DNA of 12,293 nucleotides from an uncultured Pelagibacteraceae bacterium (GTDB taxonomy: Bacteria; Pseudomonadota; Alphaproteobacteria; Pelagibacterales; Pelagibacteraceae), in contig CACPIK010000018.1 in NCBI GenBank assembly GCA_902633885.1, forward strand, positions 1-12,293, written 5' to 3'. A program made the position numbers and the translations under genes. Positions within the stretch are counted from its first letter, which is position 1. Every line of letters starts with the position of its first letter. The notes under the pieces were generated by a model. The model had not been told where the DNA came from. It did not search any database and worked only from the letters and a program-made list of their open reading frames with translations. Positions 1 through 6,455 of this stretch are shown piece after piece.

Positions 1-812
1 AAGTTAAATCTAATATTTCAAAAAAAAGATTTATTAATAATGTAATAAAGGCAAAAAATTACATAAAAATTGGCGATATATTTCAAGTTGTTTTGAGTCA
101 AAGATTTGAAACAAAGCTTAACAAAAAACCATTGGAAATTTATAAAAAACTAAGAAAAACTAACCCATCTCCTTTCATGTATTTTTTTAATTTTCATGAT
201 TTTCAAATTATTGGCGCGAGTCCCGAAATATTAGTGAGACTTAGAAAGAATAAAATAACAATAAGACCAATTGCCGGCACAAGACCTAGGGGTAGAAATA
301 GAAAAGAAGATTTTTTTTATGAAAAAGATTTATTAAAAGATAAAAAAGAATTATCTGAACATTTAATGCTTTTAGATCTTGGAAGAAACGATACTGGGAA
401 GGTTTCTAAAATTAATACAGTTAAAGTTACTGAAAGTTTTAAAATTGAAAAATATTCTCATGTTATGCATATAGTTTCAAATGTTGAAGGTGAATTTAAT
501 AAAAATTTTACTAAATTTGACACTTTATTATCAGGTTTTCCTGCTGGAACAGTCTCTGGAGCACCAAAAATTAGAGCTATGGAGATAATTGATGAATTGG
601 AAACAACAAGAAGAAAAGTTTATGCAGGCGGTATTGGATATTTTTCTGCTAATGGTGATTTTGACACTTGTATAGCTTTAAGAACAGCTATAACTAAAAA
701 CAAAAAATTTTATGTGCAAGCTGGAGCTGGAATTGTAGCGGATAGCAAACCAATTAATGAATTTAAAGAAACTGAAAATAAAGCAAAAGCATTATTAAAA
801 GCTCTAGAGTAA
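1..812 (+). CDS. trpE: Anthranilate synthase component I, 3' part (5' end outside window)
   Basis: TrpE makes anthranilate from chorismate, using ammonia delivered by TrpG; this is the first committed step of tryptophan synthesis in the cytoplasm. The reading frame is open from the left edge (first complete codon at position 3), giving 269 visible codons of a protein that is usually about 500 residues. What is seen is most of the chorismate-binding domain: GDIFQVVLSQRF (visible residues 24-35), IAGTRPRG (90-97), LDLGRND (124-130), GAPKIRAME (186-194) and GAGIVADS (241-248), all hallmarks of the TrpE/PabB/isochorismate synthase fold. The TTG at 93 lies inside this conserved core and is a Leu codon, not a start. 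The N-terminal part that would carry the tryptophan feedback site is off the window. PabB is the main alternative, but the directly linked trpG, trpD and trpC favour TrpE. TAA at 810-812; trpG follows after 4 nt. Confidence 0.95.
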   Translation, partial: VKSNISKKRFINNVIKAKNYIKIGDIFQVVLSQRFETKLNKKPLEIYKKLRKTNPSPFMYFFNFHDFQIIGASPEILVRLRKNKITIRPIAGTRPRGRNRKEDFFYEKDLLKDKKELSEHLMLLDLGRNDTGKVSKINTVKVTESFKIEKYSHVMHIVSNVEGEFNKNFTKFDTLLSGFPAGTVSGAPKIRAMEIIDELETTRRKVYAGGIGYFSANGDFDTCIALRTAITKNKKFYVQAGAGIVADSKPINEFKETENKAKALLKALE

Positions 813-816
813 AATT

Positions 817-1383
817 ATGAAAATATTATTAATTGATAATTATGATAGTTTTACATTTAATCTTTATCATTATTTGTCGAATTTTTCTGATGTAGAGGTT
901 GTTCGAAATGATAAAATAAATTCATTTGATGTAGAGAAAAAAAAATATAAAAAAATTGTTATATCTCCAGGTCCAGGCAATCCAAACCAAGCAGGAAATT
1001 GTTTAAAAATAGTAAAAAAATTTTATAAAAGAATTCCAATTCTAGGAGTGTGTCTTGGGCATCAAATAATTGGTCAAGTTTTTGGTTCTAAAATAGTTCA
1101 AGCAAAAAATTTGTTTCATGGAAAAACTAGTAAAATAATTTCTAGCAGAAAAGGTATTTTAAAAAATCTTCCCAAATACTTTGAGGCAACTAGATATCAT
1201 AGTTTAATTGTAGAAAAAAAAACATTATCGAAAGATCTAATAATTACCGCACAAACAAATGATGGCATTATAATGGGACTTCAGCACAAAAATTATAAAG
1301 TTCATGGTGTGCAATTTCATCCTGAAAGCATTAAAACTAAATATGGGTTAAAAATTTTAAAAAATTTCGTTGTAGAAAAATGA
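817..1383 (+). CDS. trpG: Anthranilate synthase component II, glutamine amidotransferase subunit
   Basis: This is the class I glutamine amidotransferase partner of TrpE: it hydrolyses glutamine and channels ammonia to the chorismate site. The 188-residue length is normal for a stand-alone TrpG. Visible motifs are the N-terminal LIDNYDSFTFNL, the oxyanion-loop segment SPGPGNP (50-56), the nucleophile elbow GVCLGHQ with Cys79, and VQFHPES with His168 and Glu170 completing the Cys-His-Glu triad. The ATG at 817 sits 4 nt after the trpE stop with only a weak purine stretch (TAGAG) as a possible ribosome site. The stop overlaps the trpD start as ATGA (1380-1383), which implies translational coupling. 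Such subunits sometimes also serve PabB (amphibolic PabA/TrpG); the sequence cannot decide whether this one does. Confidence 0.96.
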   Translation: MKILLIDNYDSFTFNLYHYLSNFSDVEVVRNDKINSFDVEKKKYKKIVISPGPGNPNQAGNCLKIVKKFYKRIPILGVCLGHQIIGQVFGSKIVQAKNLFHGKTSKIISSRKGILKNLPKYFEATRYHSLIVEKKTLSKDLIITAQTNDGIIMGLQHKNYKVHGVQFHPESIKTKYGLKILKNFVVEK

Positions 1384-2372
1384 AAGTCTTCATAAAAAAA
1401 TTAGTAAAAAGAGAAAATTTAACTTTTAAAGAAAGTCAAGATGCTTTTGAAATATTAATGGATGGAAAAGCTTCCGATCAAGAAATATTTGACTTTTTAA
1501 CATTGCTTTCATCAAAAGGTGAAACTTCAGACGAAATAGCTGGAGGTGTTCAAATCTTAAGAAAGAAATCTAAAAGGGTTAATGTTCAAAACTGCATTGA
1601 TACTTGCGGAACTGGAGGTGACGGCATGAATACATTAAATATCTCTACTGCATCAGCGCTTTTGCTATCTAGTATGGGCATTAAAATAGCAAAACATGGA
1701 AACAAAGCAGTTTCATCAAAATGTGGATCAGGCGATGTTTTGGAAGCTTTAAATATTAGAATAAATCTAGAACCTAATGAAATAGAAGAGCAGATTAATA
1801 AAAATAATTTTGGTTTTATGTTTGCTCCAAATTATCATACAGCAATGAAGTATGTTGGTCCTACTAGAAAAAAAATAGGAAAAAGAACTATATTTAATAT
1901 GATAGGACCTTTGAGTAGTCCAGCACTTGTTGAAAGACAAGTTATTGGAGTTTTTGATAAAAAATTATTGAAGATTTTTGCAAATGCATTAAAAAATTTA
2001 AACATAAAATTTGCATGGATTGTCAATAGCGAAGATGGTTTAGATGAAATTTCCCCATATGCTAAAACTAGCGTTGTTCAATTGAAAAATAATGAAATAT
2101 CAGAATTCATAATTGACCCTGATCAATTAAATGTAAAAGCTGAAAACTTTAAAAATTTGGTTGGAGATAATGCAAGTTTTAATGCAAATAAAATGTTAGA
2201 AATATTTAAAGGACAAGATAACGATTTTTTTAAAGCTGTTTGTTTAAATGCTGCGGCTGGGCTAATTATTTCTGAAAAATATGATAACTTTGAATTAGCT
2301 TATAAATATTCTAAAGAGTTTATGAAATCTGGAAATGTAATTGAACATATAAAAAAAATTCAAAATGTCTGA
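1380..2372 (+). CDS. trpD: Anthranilate phosphoribosyltransferase
   Basis: TrpD transfers phosphoribose from PRPP to anthranilate to give N-(5'-phosphoribosyl)anthranilate. The 330-residue protein has the usual small helical N-terminal domain followed by the alpha/beta domain. Diagnostic segments are DTCGTGGDG with the PRPP-binding GTGGD at 77-81, NIST (87-90), KHGN (105-108), GSGDVLEAL (116-124; family members usually have GSADVLE), the anthranilate-site region NYHTAMKYVGPTRKKIG (151-167), and the metal-binding Asp222-Glu223 pair in EDGLDEIS. The start overlaps the trpG stop by 4 nt (ATGA) and the 3' end overlaps trpC by 8 nt, so all three genes are very probably read from one message and translated in a coupled way. 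No frameshift or missing key residue is apparent. Confidence 0.97.
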   Translation: MKVFIKKLVKRENLTFKESQDAFEILMDGKASDQEIFDFLTLLSSKGETSDEIAGGVQILRKKSKRVNVQNCIDTCGTGGDGMNTLNISTASALLLSSMGIKIAKHGNKAVSSKCGSGDVLEALNIRINLEPNEIEEQINKNNFGFMFAPNYHTAMKYVGPTRKKIGKRTIFNMIGPLSSPALVERQVIGVFDKKLLKIFANALKNLNIKFAWIVNSEDGLDEISPYAKTSVVQLKNNEISEFIIDPDQLNVKAENFKNLVGDNASFNANKMLEIFKGQDNDFFKAVCLNAAAGLIISEKYDNFELAYKYSKEFMKSGNVIEHIKKIQNV

Positions 2373-3156
2373 AAATATTCTAAAAAAAATAATTGATAAT
2401 AAAGTTTTAAAAATCAATGAACTTAAAAAAAATATTAACCTAGAGACATTAAAGCTTAAAATAAATAAAAATAATACATTTTTAGATTTTAAAAAAAAAA
2501 TAATTAGTAATTACAATCAGGGCAAATTTTCAATTATTGCGGAAATTAAAAAAGCAAGTCCTTCCGCTGGGGTAATAATAAAAGAATACGATCCAGTAAA
2601 TATTGCAAATATATATAAATCTAATAATGCAACATGTTTGTCTGTGCTAACTGAAGAAGATTTTTTCCAAGGCAATCTTATGCATATAAGCAATATAAAA
2701 GAAAAAGTTAATTTACCAATTTTATGCAAAGATTTTTTTGTTGATAAGTTTCAAGTTAACTTAGCAAGAAGTTATGGCGCTGATGCAATATTAATTATAT
2801 TAGCAGGAGTTTCGGAAGATCTTGCTGATCAACTATATTATGAAGCTCTTAAATTAAATATGACTGTAATTGTTGAGGTTCATACGATTGATGAAGCAAA
2901 AAAATCACTAAAATATACAGATGCATTAATAGGGATTAATAATAGGAATTTAAAAACACTAAAAACTGATATAAATACAACTTATGATATTCATAATATT
3001 TTATTAAAACACTCTTCTCCTTTAATTTCAGAAAGTGGAATTAAAAGTAAAGATGATATTATAGAAATTCAGAAAAATACTAAAATAAAAACATTTTTAA
3101 TTGGTGAATCATTATTAAAGAATTTAGATGAAAATAATATTTTTTCTGTTTTATAA
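2365..3156 (+). CDS. trpC: Indole-3-glycerol-phosphate synthase
   Basis: TrpC closes the indole ring, converting carboxyphenylaminodeoxyribulose phosphate to indole-3-glycerol phosphate with loss of CO2. The 263 residues form a single TIM barrel with no fused TrpF domain. Seen along the barrel strands: AEIKKASPSAG with Glu60 and Lys62, SVLTEEDFFQG (93-103), PILCKDFFVD with Lys122, IVEVHT with Glu171, IGINNRNLKT with Asn192, ISESGI (221-226) and FLIGESLL near the end. By family alignment these are the catalytic Lys/Glu/Asn and phosphate-binding positions. The ATG at 2365 lies inside the trpD end (ATGTCTGA, 8-nt overlap). It is the last trp gene here. No clear terminator hairpin follows it, so some readthrough toward lexA is possible. 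Confidence 0.96.
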   Translation: MSENILKKIIDNKVLKINELKKNINLETLKLKINKNNTFLDFKKKIISNYNQGKFSIIAEIKKASPSAGVIIKEYDPVNIANIYKSNNATCLSVLTEEDFFQGNLMHISNIKEKVNLPILCKDFFVDKFQVNLARSYGADAILIILAGVSEDLADQLYYEALKLNMTVIVEVHTIDEAKKSLKYTDALIGINNRNLKTLKTDINTTYDIHNILLKHSSPLISESGIKSKDDIIEIQKNTKIKTFLIGESLLKNLDENNIFSVL

Positions 3157-3192
3157 TTAAATAATCCTTATATTTTAATGGTTTTTTGCCTG

Positions 3193-3221
3193 TTGTTATA
3201 TTGATAGAACTTTTGTAGAAC
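3193..3221 (+). promoter_or_regulatory. Candidate lexA promoter
   Basis: TTGTTA (3193-3198) and TAGAAC (3216-3221) are separated by 17 bp and each match 4 of 6 consensus sigma-70 positions. An alternative -10, TATATT (3197-3202), matches better but has only the poor hexamer TTTAAT (3174-3179) at -35 spacing. In either case the perfect SOS box overlaps the -10 or the expected transcription start, as expected for LexA autorepression. The base composition makes promoter calls weak; the placement next to the SOS box is the main support. Confidence 0.3.
3207..3221. promoter_or_regulatory. LexA operator (SOS box), GAAC-N7-GAAC
   Basis: GAAC (3207-3210), seven bases, GAAC (3218-3221) is an exact copy of the direct-repeat SOS box known from alphaproteobacteria (GTTC-N7-GTTC on the other strand). 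It lies 24 nt before the lexA ATG, in the only real intergenic gap of the left half. This fits negative autoregulation of lexA. Four GC-containing matches per half-site with exact spacing are unlikely by chance in DNA this AT-rich. Confidence 0.85.
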
Positions 3222-3228
3222 AGAATCT

Positions 3229-3243
3229 GTACGATATTTGTTC
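3229..3243. promoter_or_regulatory. Possible second, imperfect LexA operator, GTAC-N7-GTTC
   Basis: GTAC (3229-3232), seven bases, GTTC (3240-3243) differs from GTTC-N7-GTTC by one base. Its centre is 22 bp from that of the perfect box, about two helical turns, and it ends one base before the lexA ATG. A second bound LexA dimer here could tighten repression. The mismatch in one half-site leaves this tentative. Confidence 0.4.
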
Positions 3244-3244
3244 T

Positions 3245-3925
3245 ATGTTAACTAAAAAACAAAAAAACCTGCTTTTATTTATCAACAAGAAGTTGAGATC
3301 TTCTGGTGTTTCTCCTTCTTATGAAGAAATGAAAAATTCATTAAATTTAAAGTCTAAATCTGGAATTCATAGGTTAATAAGTGCTTTAGAGGAAAGAGGT
3401 TTTATTAAAAGATTGCCCCATAAAGCAAGAGCTTTAGAGGTCATTAAACTGCCTGAAACAGCCTCAGCAAACGATATTTATAATAATTTTTCTCCTAGTG
3501 TAATTAAAGGAGGATTGGATGAAACAAAAAACGATAAAGAAGATGGTTCTGAAATCCCAATATTAGGAAGCATAGCCGCAGGAACTCCAATTGAAGCAAT
3601 TCAAAACGAAGTTAGCAGAATTCCTTTACCTGGAAATATTGAAAAAAACGGAGAGTTTTTTGGTTTAAAAGTAAAAGGTGACTCTATGATTGAAGCAGGT
3701 ATCAATGATGGGGATACGGTTATTGTCAAAAAAACAGAAACAGCTGATAATGGAAAAATTGTAGTTGCTTTAATTGATGATAATGAAGCGATGCTTAAGA
3801 GAATTAGAAGAAAAGGTAAAACTGTAGCCCTGGAAAGTGCAAATAGAAATTATGAAACCAAAATATTTGGCCCAGACAGAGTAAAAGTTCAAGGAATTCT
3901 AGTATCTTTATATAGAAACTTCTAA
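3245..3925 (+). CDS. lexA: LexA repressor, SOS regulator with self-cleaving peptidase domain
   Basis: LexA represses DNA-damage genes until RecA filaments stimulate its autocleavage. The 226-residue protein has an N-terminal winged helix-turn-helix (about 1-68; KSKSGIHRLISALEERGFI resembles the LexA recognition region), a long polar linker (about 70-102), and the S24-type peptidase domain. The scissile bond is Ala112-Gly113 in GSIAAGTP, the nucleophile is Ser147 in KGDSM, and the general base is Lys185 in AMLKRI. Spacings between cleavage site, Ser and Lys are close to those in E. coli LexA. The total is longer than the roughly 200 residues of E. coli LexA because of the linker, a trait common in alphaproteobacterial LexA. 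The gene sits directly behind an exact SOS box, independently supporting the call. gltX starts 22 nt downstream, so the two may share a transcript. Confidence 0.96.
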   Translation: MLTKKQKNLLLFINKKLRSSGVSPSYEEMKNSLNLKSKSGIHRLISALEERGFIKRLPHKARALEVIKLPETASANDIYNNFSPSVIKGGLDETKNDKEDGSEIPILGSIAAGTPIEAIQNEVSRIPLPGNIEKNGEFFGLKVKGDSMIEAGINDGDTVIVKKTETADNGKIVVALIDDNEAMLKRIRRKGKTVALESANRNYETKIFGPDRVKVQGILVSLYRNF

Positions 3926-3947
3926 AAAAATAGTCTAAACATTTTAG

Positions 3948-5339
3948 ATGTCAAAAGTGGCAACGAGATTTGCTCCCTCACCTACCGGTCCATTACATAT
4001 TGGAGGAGTTAGAACTGCTTTATTTAATTGGTTATATTCAAAAAATAAAGGTGGAAAATTTTTTTTAAGAATTGAAGATACAGACAAAGAAAGATCAAAA
4101 GAAGAGTTTAAAGAACAAATAATTCAATCACTTAAGTGGATTGGAATAGAACATGACGGAGATGAATATGTTCAATCAAAATATATTAAAGAGCATGTGA
4201 GTATTGTTAATGAATTATTAAAAAAAGGTAAAGCATATAGATGTTTTTGTTCACATGAAGAAATAGAAGAACAAAAAAAAAGAGCAAAACAAAAAAAAAT
4301 TCCATATATATATGATAGAAAATGGAGAGAATTAAACGAAGAAAAAGCGCCAAAAAATATTGAACCAGTAATAAGATTTAAAAGCAAAATTGAAGGAACT
4401 TCAAAATTAAATGATTTAGTTCAAGGAAATATAGAAATAGAAAATAATACAATTGAAGATTTTGTTATTTTAAGAAAAGACAGAACTCCTACTTATAATT
4501 TATCAGCATCTGTTGATGACCATCTAATGGGAATGACACATATTATTAGGGGTGATGACCATAAAATAAATACATTTAAGCAAATTCAAATTTATGAAGC
4601 TTTAGGTTGGAATGTTCCATCATTTGCACATATTCCATTAATACATACTATTGAAGGTAAAAAATTATCTAAAAGAGATAATGCATCTACCTTGGATGAC
4701 TACTCAAAAATAGGGATAATGCCAGACGCATTAAGAAATTATCTACTAAGGCTTGGATGGTCATATAAAGATAAAGAAATTTTTAATTTAGAAGAAAGTA
4801 TTAAGTATTTTAATCTTGAAGGAGTTGGAAAATCACCATCGAAATTAGATATAAACAGAATAATGTCTATGAATGAACATTATATCAAAAACATTGATGA
4901 AAATAATCTATATGAGCTATTAAAGAAATATATCAATAAATATAAAGAACCAATTTCAGACAAAAAAGAAAAAAAAATTAAAACTTCTTTATCTTTTTTA
5001 AAGAATAAAGCCAAAACTCTAGAAGATATTTATAATAATTCAAAATTTATATTAAGAGATGATGTTACTATAAATAAAGAAGATAAAAAATTAGTAGATG
5101 ATAAGTCAATAAAAATAATTAAAAATTTTTTAGAAAAGATTAAATCTTTAGAAAACTTTAACAAAGAGTCTTTAGAGATAATAGTAAGTGATTTGATTAA
5201 ATCTAACAAAACAAACTTCAAAAGTGTGGGTCAACCGTTGAGAATATGTTTAACAGGATCTAAATTTGGACCAGGTATATATGATATATTATCAGCGCTT
5301 GGTAAAGATGAGGTTATAAAAAGATTAACTCAAGTATGA
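3948..5339 (+). CDS. gltX: Glutamyl-tRNA synthetase (class I)
   Basis: The enzyme charges tRNA with glutamate. The 463 residues are normal for bacterial GluRS. The Rossmann catalytic core begins at once with FAPSPTGPLHIGG (HIGH signature as HIGG, 17-20) and carries the KMSKS equivalent KLSKR at 239-243. RGDDH (201-205) and the SASVDDHLMG region (186-195) are further GluRS landmarks. The C-terminal helical anticodon-binding part ends with the typical GQPLRICLTGSKFGPGIYDIL segment. Cys99 and Cys101 match the first half of the E. coli GluRS zinc site, but the second Cys/His pair is absent (DRKWREL where E. coli has Cys and His), so zinc binding is doubtful. Many alphaproteobacteria have two GluRS copies, and non-discriminating forms also make Glu-tRNA(Gln); which type this is cannot be read here. 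The last 15 nt overlap the end of convergent lpxB. Confidence 0.96.
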   Translation: MSKVATRFAPSPTGPLHIGGVRTALFNWLYSKNKGGKFFLRIEDTDKERSKEEFKEQIIQSLKWIGIEHDGDEYVQSKYIKEHVSIVNELLKKGKAYRCFCSHEEIEEQKKRAKQKKIPYIYDRKWRELNEEKAPKNIEPVIRFKSKIEGTSKLNDLVQGNIEIENNTIEDFVILRKDRTPTYNLSASVDDHLMGMTHIIRGDDHKINTFKQIQIYEALGWNVPSFAHIPLIHTIEGKKLSKRDNASTLDDYSKIGIMPDALRNYLLRLGWSYKDKEIFNLEESIKYFNLEGVGKSPSKLDINRIMSMNEHYIKNIDENNLYELLKKYINKYKEPISDKKEKKIKTSLSFLKNKAKTLEDIYNNSKFILRDDVTINKEDKKLVDDKSIKIIKNFLEKIKSLENFNKESLEIIVSDLIKSNKTNFKSVGQPLRICLTGSKFGPGIYDILSALGKDEVIKRLTQV

Positions 5340-6455
5340 TAATAAAACTTTTGAAGCTTCAATGCTAGATGAAGTTTTTGATGTTAAATTATTAATTGTT
5401 TTTTTTACATGTATTAATTGATCATTAACTAAGTCCTGCTTTTTCAATAAATAACAAACAGTTTTAAAAATTTCTTCTGCATTACAGTCATTTTGGATTA
5501 ATTCAGGTATTATTTCTTTATTGTTTATTATATTTATCATATTTACAAATTTTATTTTAAGAAATATTTTTGCTATTAAAAAGTTTAAAGAATTCATTTT
5601 ATAAATTATTATTGAAGGTATTTCTTCTTTGCACACTTCTAATGAAACAGTTCCTGATTTAACTATAGCAAAAATAGACTTTTTAATCACTGCAGATTTA
5701 ATTTTATCATCAGAAATTATCTGAACATTTTTTATATTTTCATTTTTTAAAAAAATTCTTAGATAATCCTTGTATCTATCAGTTGAATGAAAAACATAAC
5801 TATAATTTTTTTTTTTATCATTCATTTTTTTTATAAAATCAAATAATATTGGTGTATGTAGTTTTATTTCAGATAGTCTACTACCAGGGAAAATTGATAT
5901 AATATTTTTTTTTTCAAATAATTGATCAATTACAATTTTTTCTTCATCTTTATGGTCCAAAAGAGGATGTCCTACAAAAGAATTTTTTAAATTTTCCTTA
6001 TCAAAATATTCTTTCTCAAAATTAAATAATAAAAGAATATGATCTAAGAATTTTTTCATTTTTTTTACACGACCTTCTCTCCATGCCCAAACTTTAGGTG
6101 CGATAAAATGTATAGTTTTAATATTTGGTGCTTTTTTTTTGGTTATCTTTGATACTCTTAAAGTGAAATCAGGACTATCAACACTGAATAAAATATCAGG
6201 TTTAAAATCTAATATTTTATTTACAGTTTCATTAATCCTTTTTTTTATTTTAAATAAATTAAAAAAAATGTCTGTGAATGCTATAAAAGTAATTTCTTTT
6301 TGATCAAATATTGACTTAATACCAATCGAATTCAAATATTTACCACCAACACATAAATATTCAATATCAGATCTATTTTTTTTAATATTTTTTATAACCT
6401 CTGATGCCAATCTATCTCCAGAGGGTTCTCCTGTAAGAATAAATATTTTTTTCAT
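5325..6455 (-). CDS. lpxB: Lipid-A-disaccharide synthase (GT19)
   Basis: LpxB joins lipid X to UDP-2,3-diacylglucosamine, forming the beta-1,6 disaccharide of lipid A at the inner face of the cytoplasmic membrane. The 376-residue length is typical. Family landmarks appear in order: TGEPSGD (8-14), VGG (37-39), SVDSPDF with Asp93 and Asp96, the signature APKVWAWREGRVKK (119-132), LFNFEKEYF (143-151), VGHPLLD (161-167), FPGSRLSEI (189-197) with Arg193, KSGTVSLE (266-273) and IPELIQ (316-321). The start ATG overlaps the lpxI stop as ATGA (6452-6455). The substrate UDP-2,3-diacylglucosamine is the source of the lipid X made by LpxI, so the two neighbours act in consecutive steps. The TAA (5325-5327) lies inside gltX on the other strand. 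This is the last gene of the - strand operon. Confidence 0.96.
   Translation of the reverse strand: MKKIFILTGEPSGDRLASEVIKNIKKNRSDIEYLCVGGKYLNSIGIKSIFDQKEITFIAFTDIFFNLFKIKKRINETVNKILDFKPDILFSVDSPDFTLRVSKITKKKAPNIKTIHFIAPKVWAWREGRVKKMKKFLDHILLLFNFEKEYFDKENLKNSFVGHPLLDHKDEEKIVIDQLFEKKNIISIFPGSRLSEIKLHTPILFDFIKKMNDKKKNYSYVFHSTDRYKDYLRIFLKNENIKNVQIISDDKIKSAVIKKSIFAIVKSGTVSLEVCKEEIPSIIIYKMNSLNFLIAKIFLKIKFVNMINIINNKEIIPELIQNDCNAEEIFKTVCYLLKKQDLVNDQLIHVKKTINNLTSKTSSSIEASKVLLSYLS
5354..5379 (+). terminator. Possible weak intrinsic terminator for gltX, inside the lpxB 3' end
   Basis: Fifteen bases after the gltX stop, AAGCTTCA (5354-5361) can pair with TGAAGTTT (5370-5377) around an 8-nt loop; the stem has one G-U pair. 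The core CTTCA/TGAAG is followed directly by five T. An outer AAAACTT (5344-5350)/AAGTTTT (5372-5378) pairing offers a competing structure that could also act on the opposite transcript. It lies within lpxB coding sequence, so codon choice may explain part of it. Confidence 0.35.

Noticed and set aside
93..812. trpE starting at the TTG at 93
   Set aside because: The frame is open back to position 3 and encodes conserved TrpE sequence (GDIFQVVLSQRF), so the TTG is an internal Leu codon and the gene is cut by the window edge.
1835..2026. Open frame on the - strand inside trpD
   Set aside because: It is antisense to a conserved enzyme gene and has no family resemblance; long stop-free antisense frames arise from codon bias. 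The same applies to those within trpC, gltX, lpxI, lpxD, ompH and bamA.
3157..3206. Intrinsic terminator after trpC
   Set aside because: A T run occurs at 3182-3187 but no stem of useful length precedes it.
5351..5362. 12-bp palindrome TTGAAGCTTCAA as a separate protein-binding site
   Set aside because: It lies inside lpxB coding sequence, fits no operator known to me, and is better treated as part of the terminator-like structure.
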